Shown here: piece after piece, positions 5,947-11,775 of the stretch
How the letters are laid out: every line of letters begins with the position of its first letter
Numbering within the stretch: position 1 is the stretch's first letter
From: Elusimicrobiota bacterium
GTDB taxonomy: Bacteria > Elusimicrobiota > Elusimicrobia > Elusimicrobiales > UBA9959
Assembly: GCA_030637365.1 (NCBI GenBank)
Contig: DAOWGR010000110.1
Span: forward strand, 1 to 12,500
Direction of reading: 5' to 3'
Length of the DNA: 12,500 nt
Notes under the pieces: generated by a model
What the model was told of the DNA's origin: nothing
The model's input: the letters and a program-made list of their open reading frames with translations, nothing else
Databases searched by the model: none
Translations under genes and position numbers: made by a program

Positions 5947-6678
5947 ATGCTTATTGACATGCCGAATACTCCAAAAAATCTTGAGGTTTTAGACAATTTA
6001 AACTCGGTAATGCGAAAAATGCATCAGGCATGCGAAAAAACCGGCAGAGATTATAAAACCGTGGATTTATTGGCGGTGACAAAATACGCCAAAGACAGCG
6101 ATGTAAAAACTCTTCTGGAAAATAACGCGATAAAATTCATAGGAGAAAGCCGCCTGCAAGATTCTTTGGACAAGTGGAAAGACGGCCGGCTCGCTCCATT
6201 GCGAAAAAACGCGACTATGCATTTCATAGGACATATCCAATCCAATAAAATCAAAAAAATCTGCGATTTATTTGATTGGATAGATTCCGTGGATAATATC
6301 CGAACGGCCGAGCAAATTGACAGACATTCTTATTCTCTCGGCAAAAAAACGCCCATTATGCTGCAAATAAATCTTACCGGCTCTTCGGTTCAATCGGGAA
6401 CAACATTAAAAGAAGTTTCAAATCTACTGAAAGAAGCAAAAAAATTTCAAAACATGGAACCGCGCGGTTATATGGCGATAGCCCCCATATTAAAAAACCC
6501 CGAAGAATTACGGCCGGTTTTTAAAGAAGTAAAAAAGATTTTTGACAAAGACTTTCCTCAAGAGCAAAACTGCCGTGAAAAAAAGAATTATCTTTCTCTC
6601 GGCATGAGCGAAGATTTTCATATAGCCGTTGAAGAAGGTTCCAATTTACCCAGAATAGGCAGCCTGATATTTCAGTAA
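5947..6678 (+). CDS. YggS/PROSC-family pyridoxal 5'-phosphate homeostasis protein
   Basis: This 243-residue protein matches the PLP-binding TIM-barrel family. LLAVTK (41-46) carries the PLP lysine (Lys 46), followed by FIGESRLQD (64-72), HFIGHIQSNK (92-101), RGYMAIAP (173-180), LSLGMSEDFHIAVEEG (216-231) and RIGSLIF (236-242). Family members bind PLP in the cytoplasm and maintain vitamin B6 and amino/keto acid balance without known enzymatic turnover. GESRLQD departs slightly from the common GEN-x-x-QE form, while the catalytic-site-like residues are otherwise present. The ATG at 5947 has a modest AAGGGA (about 5930-5935). A later ATG at 5959 lacks one. The gene lies 25 nt before a DUF167/YggU gene, and these two families often cluster, but the membrane gene yggT that often lies between them is absent here. 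Confidence 0.92.
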   Translation: MLIDMPNTPKNLEVLDNLNSVMRKMHQACEKTGRDYKTVDLLAVTKYAKDSDVKTLLENNAIKFIGESRLQDSLDKWKDGRLAPLRKNATMHFIGHIQSNKIKKICDLFDWIDSVDNIRTAEQIDRHSYSLGKKTPIMLQINLTGSSVQSGTTLKEVSNLLKEAKKFQNMEPRGYMAIAPILKNPEELRPVFKEVKKIFDKDFPQEQNCREKKNYLSLGMSEDFHIAVEEGSNLPRIGSLIFQ

Positions 6679-6703
6679 ATTTTCAGTAACCAGGGAGATA
6701 ATA

Positions 6704-6967
6704 ATGATTGTAAAAGTAAGAGTAATCCCCAACTGTGAAGATAATGAAGTGGTAAGCCGAATAGGAAGCGTTTTGCGCGTTAAAATATGCGCCGAGGTCA
6801 ATGACCCTAAAGTAAATGATATTTTAGTTGACTACCTCGCTGAATTCTTTGAAGTTCCCCTAAAAATGGTAAATATCATACGAGGAGCCAAAGGCCGGGA
6901 AAAAACGGTTGAAATCATAGGTAAAACTGAGGAAGAACTCAGAAATCTTTTAGATTCAATACCATAA
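6704..6967 (+). CDS. DUF167 / YggU-family small protein
   Basis: This 87-residue protein fits the DUF167 fold: the N-terminal strand VKVRVIPNCEDNEVV (3-17), RVKICAEVND, a helix VDYLAEFFEVPLKMV, and the signature INIRGAKGREKTVEI-like end (RGAKGREKTVEII, about 60-72). The usual P-x-x-G-x-A-N stretch is altered here to NDPKVND. The molecular function of the family is not established. AGGGAGA (about 6692-6698) lies before the ATG, and only 25 nt separate it from the YggS-family stop, so the two genes form an operon. The length is close to the family's usual 75-100 residues. Confidence 0.88.
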   Translation: MIVKVRVIPNCEDNEVVSRIGSVLRVKICAEVNDPKVNDILVDYLAEFFEVPLKMVNIIRGAKGREKTVEIIGKTEEELRNLLDSIP

Positions 6968-6990
6968 TGACCTGTCACAAGACAGGGTCA
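6968..6990 (+). terminator. Hairpin immediately after the DUF167 gene
   Basis: TGACCTGTC and GACAGGGTCA are inverted arms around ACAA with one bulged G, and they start 1 nt after the stop codon. The stem is strong but no T-run follows, so it is either an unusual terminator or an mRNA-end hairpin, like the palindrome after the FHA gene. Confidence 0.4.
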
Positions 6991-7299
6991 TAGGCTACAG
7001 GCAACAGGCTATACAGGCCACAAGAAACGGCGCGGCAACGCGATAGTAATAAACAGGTTCAAGCGTTTCCCAATTGCCGGCAAAGAGCATTAAGTGTTTA
7101 CTGCATTGTGTGTTTATAGAGTTATTAAAGTTTTATTTTATTTTTCTCGGTAACCGGTGTCTGGCAACTTGTTGTAACTGGTGTCTGGCAACTGATGACT
7201 TTTTTTCCCGCGCTGTTTGTTAATTTGAAGTTGCTTGTGATTTATTTTTACCGCTTCTGTTGCACTGCCGAGCTGTTGAACTGTCGCGCTATTTTGACT
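6991..7299. repeat. Mosaic intergenic repeat copy 3, mostly in inverted orientation, before mtnA
   Basis: No gene is visible here. It starts with degenerate heptamers (6994-7016) and GGCGCGGCAACGCGATAGTAA (7029-7049). Two direct repeats of TAAC(C/T)GGTGTCTGGCAACT (7151-7170 and 7175-7194, period 24, 18 of 20 identical) are the reverse complement of the CACCGG..GACACCAGT module. The stretch 7250-7295 reads on the minus strand as AGCTCGGCAG- and GCGCGACAG-like modules, ending in GTCGCGCTATTTT (7283-7295), the exact reverse complement of AAAATAGCGCGAC found at 3074 and 9459. The mtnA start codon follows 4 nt later. A promoter for mtnA must lie here but is not clear. Confidence 0.6.
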
Positions 7300-8367
7300 A
7301 TGATTCCAAAAAGAGCCCTCTATAAACCTCCTTTCGTAAAATTTCTTGACCAAAGATTATTGCCCGACAAGATTTTTTATGTAAAAGCGAAAAATGCCGT
7401 TCAGACGGCAAAAGCCATAAAAGACATGGTTTTAAGAGGCGCTCCGTTAATAGGCTGCGCCGCGGCTTTCGGCTATGCCATTGATCTGCGCTTTAAAAAA
7501 CCCTCCTCATGGAACAACCTCTTAAAACAAACAAAAAAAGCCGCTGATATTTTAAAAAAATCAAGACCCACCGCTTTAGCCCTCTTTTATGCCGTGGACA
7601 GACTTCATAAAAAAAACCTGAATTTTATAAACGAACATAAAAACAAGCCCTTTGATAAAAAAATTTACGCCAAGCTTATAAAAACAATTGAGGATGAAGC
7701 GAAAAAAATAACCAAAGAAGATATTGACTCAACCGCGGTTATGTCGGCTTACGGCTCAAAACTCCTAAAAAAAAACTCCATAGTCCTGACCCATTGCAAT
7801 GCCGGCGCTTTAGCCACAATGGGCATGGGAACGGCGGTCGGAGTAATAACAGCGGCGCATAAAAAAGGGAAAATCAAATACGCCTATGCCTCGGAAACGC
7901 GCCCTTACCTTCAGGGCGCCAGATTAACCGCGTGGGAATTTCTAAAAGAAAAAGTGCCAAGCGCTCTTATCTGCGACAATATGGCCGCTCATATCATTAA
8001 AACCCGCAAAGTAAACGCGATACTGGTCGGCGCCGACAGAATAGCGGCAAACGGCGACACCGCCAATAAAATAGGAACTTATTCGCTCGCCATACTCGCG
8101 AAACACCATAAAATTCCTTTTTATGTCGTGGCGCCAATTCCGACCATAGATTTAAAACTTAAAACGGGAAAAGAAATTGAAATAGAAGAAAGAGGGGAAA
8201 AAGAAGTGGTTTTCATTAAAACGCAAAGAATAGCGCCAAAAGGCGTTAAAGTAAGGCATCCCGCCTTTGATGTGACTCCAGCCTCGCTTATTACCGCCAT
8301 TATTACCGAAAATGGCGTTATAAAACCCGTAAACCCGAAGAATATCCTGGAAAATCTAAATAGTTGA
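7300..8367 (+). CDS. mtnA: S-methyl-5-thioribose-1-phosphate isomerase
   Basis: MtnA converts 5-methylthioribose-1-phosphate to methylthioribulose-1-phosphate in cytoplasmic methionine salvage; it belongs to the eIF2B-related isomerases. Seen are RGAPLIGCAAAFGYAID (near 46-62), LTHCNAGALATMGMGTAVG with the catalytic Cys 166, ETRPYLQGARLTAWE, CDNMAA and VGADRIAANGDTANKIGTYSLA with the catalytic Asp 246, then IPFYVVAPIPTIDL. The Cys/Asp pair is offset by six from the well-studied Bacillus enzyme. I chose ATG 7300 because it gives 355 residues, close to the usual 350; a longer frame from 7195 adds 35 Cys/Phe-rich residues translated from repeat DNA. No Shine-Dalgarno sequence is visible. No other methionine-salvage gene lies nearby, so it stands alone. 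A related ribose-1,5-bisphosphate isomerase is the main alternative, but the motifs favour MtnA. Confidence 0.92.
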   Translation: MIPKRALYKPPFVKFLDQRLLPDKIFYVKAKNAVQTAKAIKDMVLRGAPLIGCAAAFGYAIDLRFKKPSSWNNLLKQTKKAADILKKSRPTALALFYAVDRLHKKNLNFINEHKNKPFDKKIYAKLIKTIEDEAKKITKEDIDSTAVMSAYGSKLLKKNSIVLTHCNAGALATMGMGTAVGVITAAHKKGKIKYAYASETRPYLQGARLTAWEFLKEKVPSALICDNMAAHIIKTRKVNAILVGADRIAANGDTANKIGTYSLAILAKHHKIPFYVVAPIPTIDLKLKTGKEIEIEERGEKEVVFIKTQRIAPKGVKVRHPAFDVTPASLITAIITENGVIKPVNPKNILENLNS

Positions 8368-8370
8368 ATT

Positions 8371-8409
8371 TTGTAATCTCTTTGTAACATGCTTTTACTA
8401 TCATTTAAT
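8371..8409 (+). promoter_or_regulatory. Possible Pho-box promoter before the GYF-like coiled-coil gene
   Basis: Two direct repeats, TTGTAAT (8371-8377) and TTGTAAC (8382-8388), are spaced by 4 nt, the 7-4-7 layout of PhoB boxes, and a weaker third unit TTTTACT follows at the same 11-nt period. Candidate -10 boxes are TACTAT (8396-8401) and TTTAAT (8404-8409, 16 nt after TTGTAA). This is a pattern match only; phosphate control is inferred. Confidence 0.45.
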
Positions 8410-8414
8410 TTGTC

Positions 8415-9398
8415 ATGGAACATATCTCCAAACATTACGCCTATATAAAAAGGAGCATCAGAGGTCCTTTTTATCCCAAAGAACTCGCTCAGATTCCGGG
8501 GTTTAATAAAAACTCCCTGGTCTGCCCGGAAAAAGCTCTCGGTCAATGGAGTGAAGCCTATCTTGAGCCGGCTTTCCATATTTTTCTGACAAACCCGGTT
8601 AGCCAAAATCCGGCGCGGCATATTAGCGACGAGGTAAAAGCGTTAAGGCCTGTTTTGGAAAAAACCCTGAGAAAAAATCTTAAATTTGAAAATGAAATAA
8701 ACAATCTAAAACATCAATATTCAAATGAAAAAAGGCATTTTGAAAACGAATTGCTTAAAAAAAACAATGACATAAAAAATCTTGTTGAAAAACTTAAAAG
8801 AGCGTCCGCCAATGCCCGCGCGAACGCGGAACACCCGTCTTGGGAAACAATTTACAAAACTTATAAAAAACGCTGTGAAGAAAAATACTCCGTTACGATT
8901 CAAAATTTATCGCAGCAAACCGAAGAGGTTTCAAAACTCAGAATACAAATCAGAGACCTTTCCGATGAATATGCCGATTATAAAAAAGATTCCGAAGAAA
9001 TCCTGAATAAAAAGATTAAAGAATTTGAATCGGAAATGGAAGATAAAGAGGTTTTTAGCAGAAACCATCATGATGCGATGGAATCAATGCTTAATAAAAA
9101 TGAAGAATTTCAAAATATAATGATGGACGAAAGAAGAGATTATGAAATTCGTTCAAAAAATTTCTGTGAAGAAATAGGCAAGCTCAAAAGCGAAATTACA
9201 TGGAAAAACAAAGAAAACAATCAAATAAAAGAAGAGCTTTTTGAGGCGCTTAATAAACTGAAAGAATTTGAATCCATTGACACCATAAAAACAGCGGAAC
9301 GAAGAGAATTTTATAACGCCATTCGCTCAAAAATAAATCTTTTAAGCGGTTATTTTGAAAATATTGAAAACAAAGTAAAATACACCTTCGGCAGATAA
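8415..9398 (+). CDS. GYF_2-like domain plus long coiled coil, function unknown
   Basis: The N-terminal 55 residues (Y8 to about F54) resemble the bacterial GYF_2 type: an aromatic start, RGPFYPKELAQIPGF (16-30), SLVCPE (34-39) and W45. Such small domains are usually thought to bind peptides or partners. The rest (about 72-135 and 143-300) is highly charged, rich in Lys/Glu/Asn and predicted by eye to be coiled coil, interrupted near 128-142 by an Ala/Arg/Asn-rich break and Pro 141. No signal peptide or membrane helix is seen, so the protein is probably cytoplasmic and oligomeric. An in-frame TAA at 8406-8408 fixes the start at ATG 8415, yet no Shine-Dalgarno sequence precedes it and the promoter candidates imply a very short leader. 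It follows mtnA by 47 nt but seems to have its own promoter. The partner is unknown. Confidence 0.8.
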   Translation: MEHISKHYAYIKRSIRGPFYPKELAQIPGFNKNSLVCPEKALGQWSEAYLEPAFHIFLTNPVSQNPARHISDEVKALRPVLEKTLRKNLKFENEINNLKHQYSNEKRHFENELLKKNNDIKNLVEKLKRASANARANAEHPSWETIYKTYKKRCEEKYSVTIQNLSQQTEEVSKLRIQIRDLSDEYADYKKDSEEILNKKIKEFESEMEDKEVFSRNHHDAMESMLNKNEEFQNIMMDERRDYEIRSKNFCEEIGKLKSEITWKNKENNQIKEELFEALNKLKEFESIDTIKTAERREFYNAIRSKINLLSGYFENIENKVKYTFGR

Positions 9399-9590
9399 GG
9401 AACATAGATAGCGCGGCAGCGCTACAGAGCGACAGCGCGGCAGTAACGGCAACAACAGAAAATAGCGCGACCCTCCTACGCTAAAGTTTCCTCCTTCGCT
9501 AAAAAGCTACGGAAGGACAAGTCAAAAGGGCAAGCAGTGTGGTGGAAAACAAGTCACCGGTTGCCGGACACCAGTAAAAATAAAATAAAA
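9399..9590 (+). repeat. Mosaic intergenic repeat copy 4, the longest
   Basis: In order: AGCGCGGCAG and CAGAGCGACAGCG (9410-9437), GCGGCAGTAACGGCAACAACAG, the string shared exactly with 3074-3092 (9459-9477), two versions of the CTCCT(A/T)CGCTA unit, the hairpin CCTTCGCTAA..AGCTACGGAAGG (about 9493-9515), tails GGACAAGTC and GGGCAAGCAG, and ACAAGTCACCGGTTGCCGG followed by ACACCAGT (9549-9575). An A/T-rich AAAATAAAATAAAA stretch closes it. No gene is visible. Confidence 0.7.
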
Positions 9591-9644
9591 TCCCAATAAC
9601 TTTATAATCCTTGTTGCAGATTTCTGACTTCTGCCGCCCCAACC

Positions 9645-9693
9645 ACTCCCGCATAATCACGGCGCTTAAAGCACCGCGCCGATGCGGAAGAGT
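9645..9693. other. Two-tier GC-rich hairpin in the gap before exbB
   Basis: The nested arms are ACTC+CCGCAT (9645-9654) with ATGCGG-AA-GAGT (9682-9693), and inside them CGGCGC (9660-9665) with GCGCCG (9676-9681) around a 10-nt loop. A 5-nt bulge (AATCA) lies on one side. This is a long fold for this AT-leaning DNA. It is not followed by a T-run, so it may be a structured RNA end, a repeat of its own, or a protein site. Confidence 0.45.
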
Positions 9694-9733
9694 TTATTAC
9701 TTTGCGCCTAATTACCTCTGCGGCTTTTCTTTC

Positions 9734-9783
9734 CTCCTGTAAACTGTGACCTGATTCCTTATCCCCCTGTGGTCTGTGACTTG
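9734..9783 (+). repeat. 30-nt-period direct repeat before exbB
   Basis: CTCCTGTAAACTGTGACCTG (9734-9753) and CCCCTGTGGTCTGTGACTTG (9764-9783) match at about 15 of 20 positions with a period of 30 nt. The second unit ends in TGTGACTT, which overlaps the probable -35 area of the exbB promoter, so a regulator site is possible. It may also be more mosaic repeat DNA. Confidence 0.4.
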
Positions 9784-9805
9784 CCTTTTCATAAATTGCT
9801 ATAAT
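9776..9805 (+). promoter_or_regulatory. Promoter of the exbB-exbD-tonB operon (extended -10)
   Basis: A perfect TATAAT (9800-9805) is preceded by TG one base before it (9797-9798), an extended -10 box. The -35 is weak (GTGACT, 9776-9781, 18-nt spacing), as is common with extended -10 promoters. The start point would be about 9812, some 25 nt before the exbB ATG. Confidence 0.65.
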
Positions 9806-9836
9806 TGGTCAATACTATAACTACGGAGCTTATTCT

Positions 9837-10469
9837 ATGCTGGACTTAAATTTAAAACAAATGCTCATGGCCGGAGGCCCGATACTCTTTCTGCTTGCCG
9901 GCCTTTCGATATATTCCATCGCTCTCATTTGGGAAAGATGGAGAAAATATAAAAAAACATTCTCTGGAATGCGGCTTTTTATTCATAAATCGCACAGCCT
10001 GCTAAAAGCCTCCAATACAAACCGAATAATGGAATTATCCGCGCAAACCAAAAGCCCTTATACAGATATAGTCAACAGAGTCATGAATAATTACGGTTCG
10101 GCTCTTGAAAAACGGGAACTCGCGGAAAAAGCCATTGAATGGCATGTATCCAAACTTTCCAAAAGCCTGACAATAATAGCGACAATCGCCAGCATAAGCC
10201 CCTTTATAGGCCTGTTGGGAACGGTTATAGGCATTATGCGGGCTTTCAGAGATTTGGCTCAATACGCGGGAGCTGGACCGTCCGTAATAGCGATGGGCAT
10301 AGCCGAAGCGCTTGTAAACACTGCGGCGGGACTTTTTGTGGCGATACCGGCAATTATCGCTTATAATTATTTTTCAGGCCAGCTCAATAAGTTCTCAAGC
10401 GATATGAACTGGATAACGGAACAAATCATAACAAAACTCCATCTACGCGAATATTCTTCAAAAAATTAA
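9837..10469 (+). CDS. MotA/TolQ/ExbB-family proton channel protein
   Basis: This 210-residue inner-membrane protein has three predicted helices (about 13-33, 111-133 and 155-180) and the long cytoplasmic loop between the first and second that marks the family. The conserved block SPFIGLLGTVIGIMRAF (121-137), then GIAEALVNTAAGLFVAIPAIIAYNYF (154-179), is typical. With ExbD it forms the proton-driven motor that energises TonB or drives TolA. CGGAG (9824-9828) sits 8 nt before the ATG, behind an extended -10 promoter. Next come exbD and a TonB-like gene. As neither tolB nor pal follows, ExbB is more likely than TolQ, but the sequence alone does not settle it. Confidence 0.92.
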   Translation: MLDLNLKQMLMAGGPILFLLAGLSIYSIALIWERWRKYKKTFSGMRLFIHKSHSLLKASNTNRIMELSAQTKSPYTDIVNRVMNNYGSALEKRELAEKAIEWHVSKLSKSLTIIATIASISPFIGLLGTVIGIMRAFRDLAQYAGAGPSVIAMGIAEALVNTAAGLFVAIPAIIAYNYFSGQLNKFSSDMNWITEQIITKLHLREYSSKN

Positions 10470-10479
10470 TTAAAAAATT

Positions 10480-10899
10480 ATGCGCATACATCAAGTAAAA
10501 AAAGGAATTATAGCGGAAATAAACATGATACCGTTCATAGATATATGCCTTTTGCTTTTGATTATATTCATGGTTATGACGCCTTTTCTGATGCAATCAA
10601 AAATTAAAGTCAATCTTCCCGAATCATCGGCGTCATCCAAATCGTCCGACAGCAATAAAGTGATAACCGTGCAAATATTGCGCGGCGGCTCCGCTATTAT
10701 TGACGGCAAAAAAACAAAATTTTCAAAACTGAAAAAAGAGCTCGTTTTAAGACTTTCAAAATCCAGAAAAAAAAGCGTATTGGTCCAGGCGGATAAAAAA
10801 GTCAGCATACAAAAAGTCGTCACGGCGCTTGATATCGCCAAAGATCTGGGCGCCGGAAAAATAGGGATAGGTGTTATTCAGAAATCCGGAAAAAAATAA
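10480..10899 (+). CDS. ExbD/TolR-family biopolymer transport protein
   Basis: This 139-residue protein has a short cytoplasmic start, one membrane helix (about 20-38) and a periplasmic domain, as the family requires. EINMIPFIDICLLLLIIFM (13-31) holds the essential helix Asp (Asp 21), which carries protons in the ExbB-ExbD motor, followed by MTPFLMQSKIKVNLPES and a periplasmic domain ending near IGIGVIQ. A Ser/Asp-rich linker follows the VNLPE motif. The start follows the exbB stop by 10 nt with only an A-rich leader and no Shine-Dalgarno sequence; no alternative upstream start fits. It belongs to the exbB operon. Confidence 0.92.
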   Translation: MRIHQVKKGIIAEINMIPFIDICLLLLIIFMVMTPFLMQSKIKVNLPESSASSKSSDSNKVITVQILRGGSAIIDGKKTKFSKLKKELVLRLSKSRKKSVLVQADKKVSIQKVVTALDIAKDLGAGKIGIGVIQKSGKK

Positions 10900-10928
10900 A
10901 TTCCACGGCAATATTTTAAATTAAAAAC

Positions 10929-11603
10929 ATGCGCCAATATCTGTTATATTCTTCATCAGCACACTTTTCAATCCTGTTAACGCTTTTGTTTATAGGCAAC
11001 GGACATTTTTCAAATAAAAAAAAATCCGTCCATTATATTGATTTCATAGGTCCGTCAAAAATAATGAACGCGATGGATATAAAAAGCCGCAGAACAATAA
11101 AAAAAACCGTGAAACCGACTATAAAAAAAAGCAAAGAAACTAAACCGATTCAAAAGCCGCAAGCGGAACAGAAAAAAGAAGAGCCGGCTCTGCCTCTGCC
11201 AAAACCAAGCATGTTGGAAAAAGCCAATACTTTGTTTTTTAGCGATAAAGAAGAAGTGAAAGAAGAAACAGCGATTGAAAACGGCTCGGCGGAACCCTCC
11301 GGCATTTCCACCGATTTTTCGGATTTCCCATATCCGTGGTATATCTCTTTGGTAAGAAACGCTTTAAGCGATAAATGGATGACGAAAATGCCCAGTTCGG
11401 GCGATATGAGAGCCGTGATATTTTTTAATATACAAAGAAACGGAACAATAAAAAATCTTAAAGTGGAAAAAAGTTCGGGAAACAGGCTTTTTGACAATGC
11501 CGCTTTAAGCTCCGTTGAAAGCGCGGCTCCTTTTGATGTTTTACCGGACGATTTTCATGAAAAAAGATTAAGCGTTCATGTGGAATTTAAAACGATGGAG
11601 TAG
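10929..11603 (+). CDS. TonB-family energy transducer
   Basis: This 224-residue protein shows the TonB plan: an N-terminal anchor with the SAHFSILLTLLFIG helix (about 10-23, including His 12 in the position of the functional TonB anchor His), a Lys/Pro/Glu-rich spacer (about 55-95) that can cross the periplasm, and a C-terminal domain (133-222). The end has WYISLVRNALSDKW, FFNIQRNGTIKNLKVEKSSG, LFDNAALSSVESAAPFDVLP and a closing strand VHVEFK. It transmits proton-motive energy to outer-membrane receptors. The gene follows exbD by 29 nt and lacks a Shine-Dalgarno sequence. No TonB-dependent receptor gene is in the window, so the cargo is unknown. TolA is the alternative, but the C-terminus reads as TonB-like. 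Confidence 0.88.
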   Translation: MRQYLLYSSSAHFSILLTLLFIGNGHFSNKKKSVHYIDFIGPSKIMNAMDIKSRRTIKKTVKPTIKKSKETKPIQKPQAEQKKEEPALPLPKPSMLEKANTLFFSDKEEVKEETAIENGSAEPSGISTDFSDFPYPWYISLVRNALSDKWMTKMPSSGDMRAVIFFNIQRNGTIKNLKVEKSSGNRLFDNAALSSVESAAPFDVLPDDFHEKRLSVHVEFKTME

Positions 11604-11695
11604 AGAAAACAGTGCAACAGCGCGGCAATGCTGCAGAGAGGCAGTAACGTCAAAAACAAATCACATACAGAGCGCGGTTGCAGGGAAGTAGTGAT
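11604..11695 (+). repeat. Mosaic intergenic repeat copy 5, degenerate
   Basis: GTGCAACAGCGCGGCAATG (11612-11630), GCAGAGAGGCAGTAACG and CAGAGCGCGGTTGCAGG resemble the AGCGCGGCAG and CAGAGCGACAGCG modules of copies 2 and 4, but there is no CCTTCGCTA hairpin. It starts right after the tonB stop. The rest of the gap (11696-11775) is A/T-rich; the string CGTATCA occurs twice, 8 nt apart, at 11710-11724, and no clear promoter is seen. Confidence 0.45.
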
Positions 11696-11775
11696 AAATA
11701 TAAATTTTTCGTATCACCGTATCATCTTATTTTCGTATTTACGCCGTTTACAAATTATGTATTAGAGGATTGATT

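Noticed and set aside
7151..7194. CRISPR-like direct repeats
   Set aside because: Only two units with a 4-nt gap, no spacers and no cas genes; part of the mosaic repeat.
7195..7299. 35-residue N-terminal extension of mtnA
   Set aside because: It is translated from mosaic repeat DNA, is Cys/Leu/Phe-rich, and would make the protein about 35 residues longer than the family.
7138..7353. 71-codon open frame on the - strand crossing the mtnA start
   Set aside because: It is made of repeat DNA (the repeated LPDT pattern comes from the 24-nt repeats) and overlaps the mtnA N-terminus.
8121..8621. 166-codon open frame on the - strand across the mtnA end and the coiled-coil start
   Set aside because: It is opposite conserved MtnA codons and the likely promoter, and has no ribosome binding site.
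9837..11603. Tol-Pal system (tolQ-tolR-tolA)
   Set aside because: No tolB or pal follows, and the third protein has a TonB-type C-terminus. ExbB-ExbD-TonB is the better reading, although not proved.
11770..11775. TTG start for the three-helix membrane protein
   Set aside because: It abuts the AGAGGA site without spacing; the ATG 6 nt further on is better placed.
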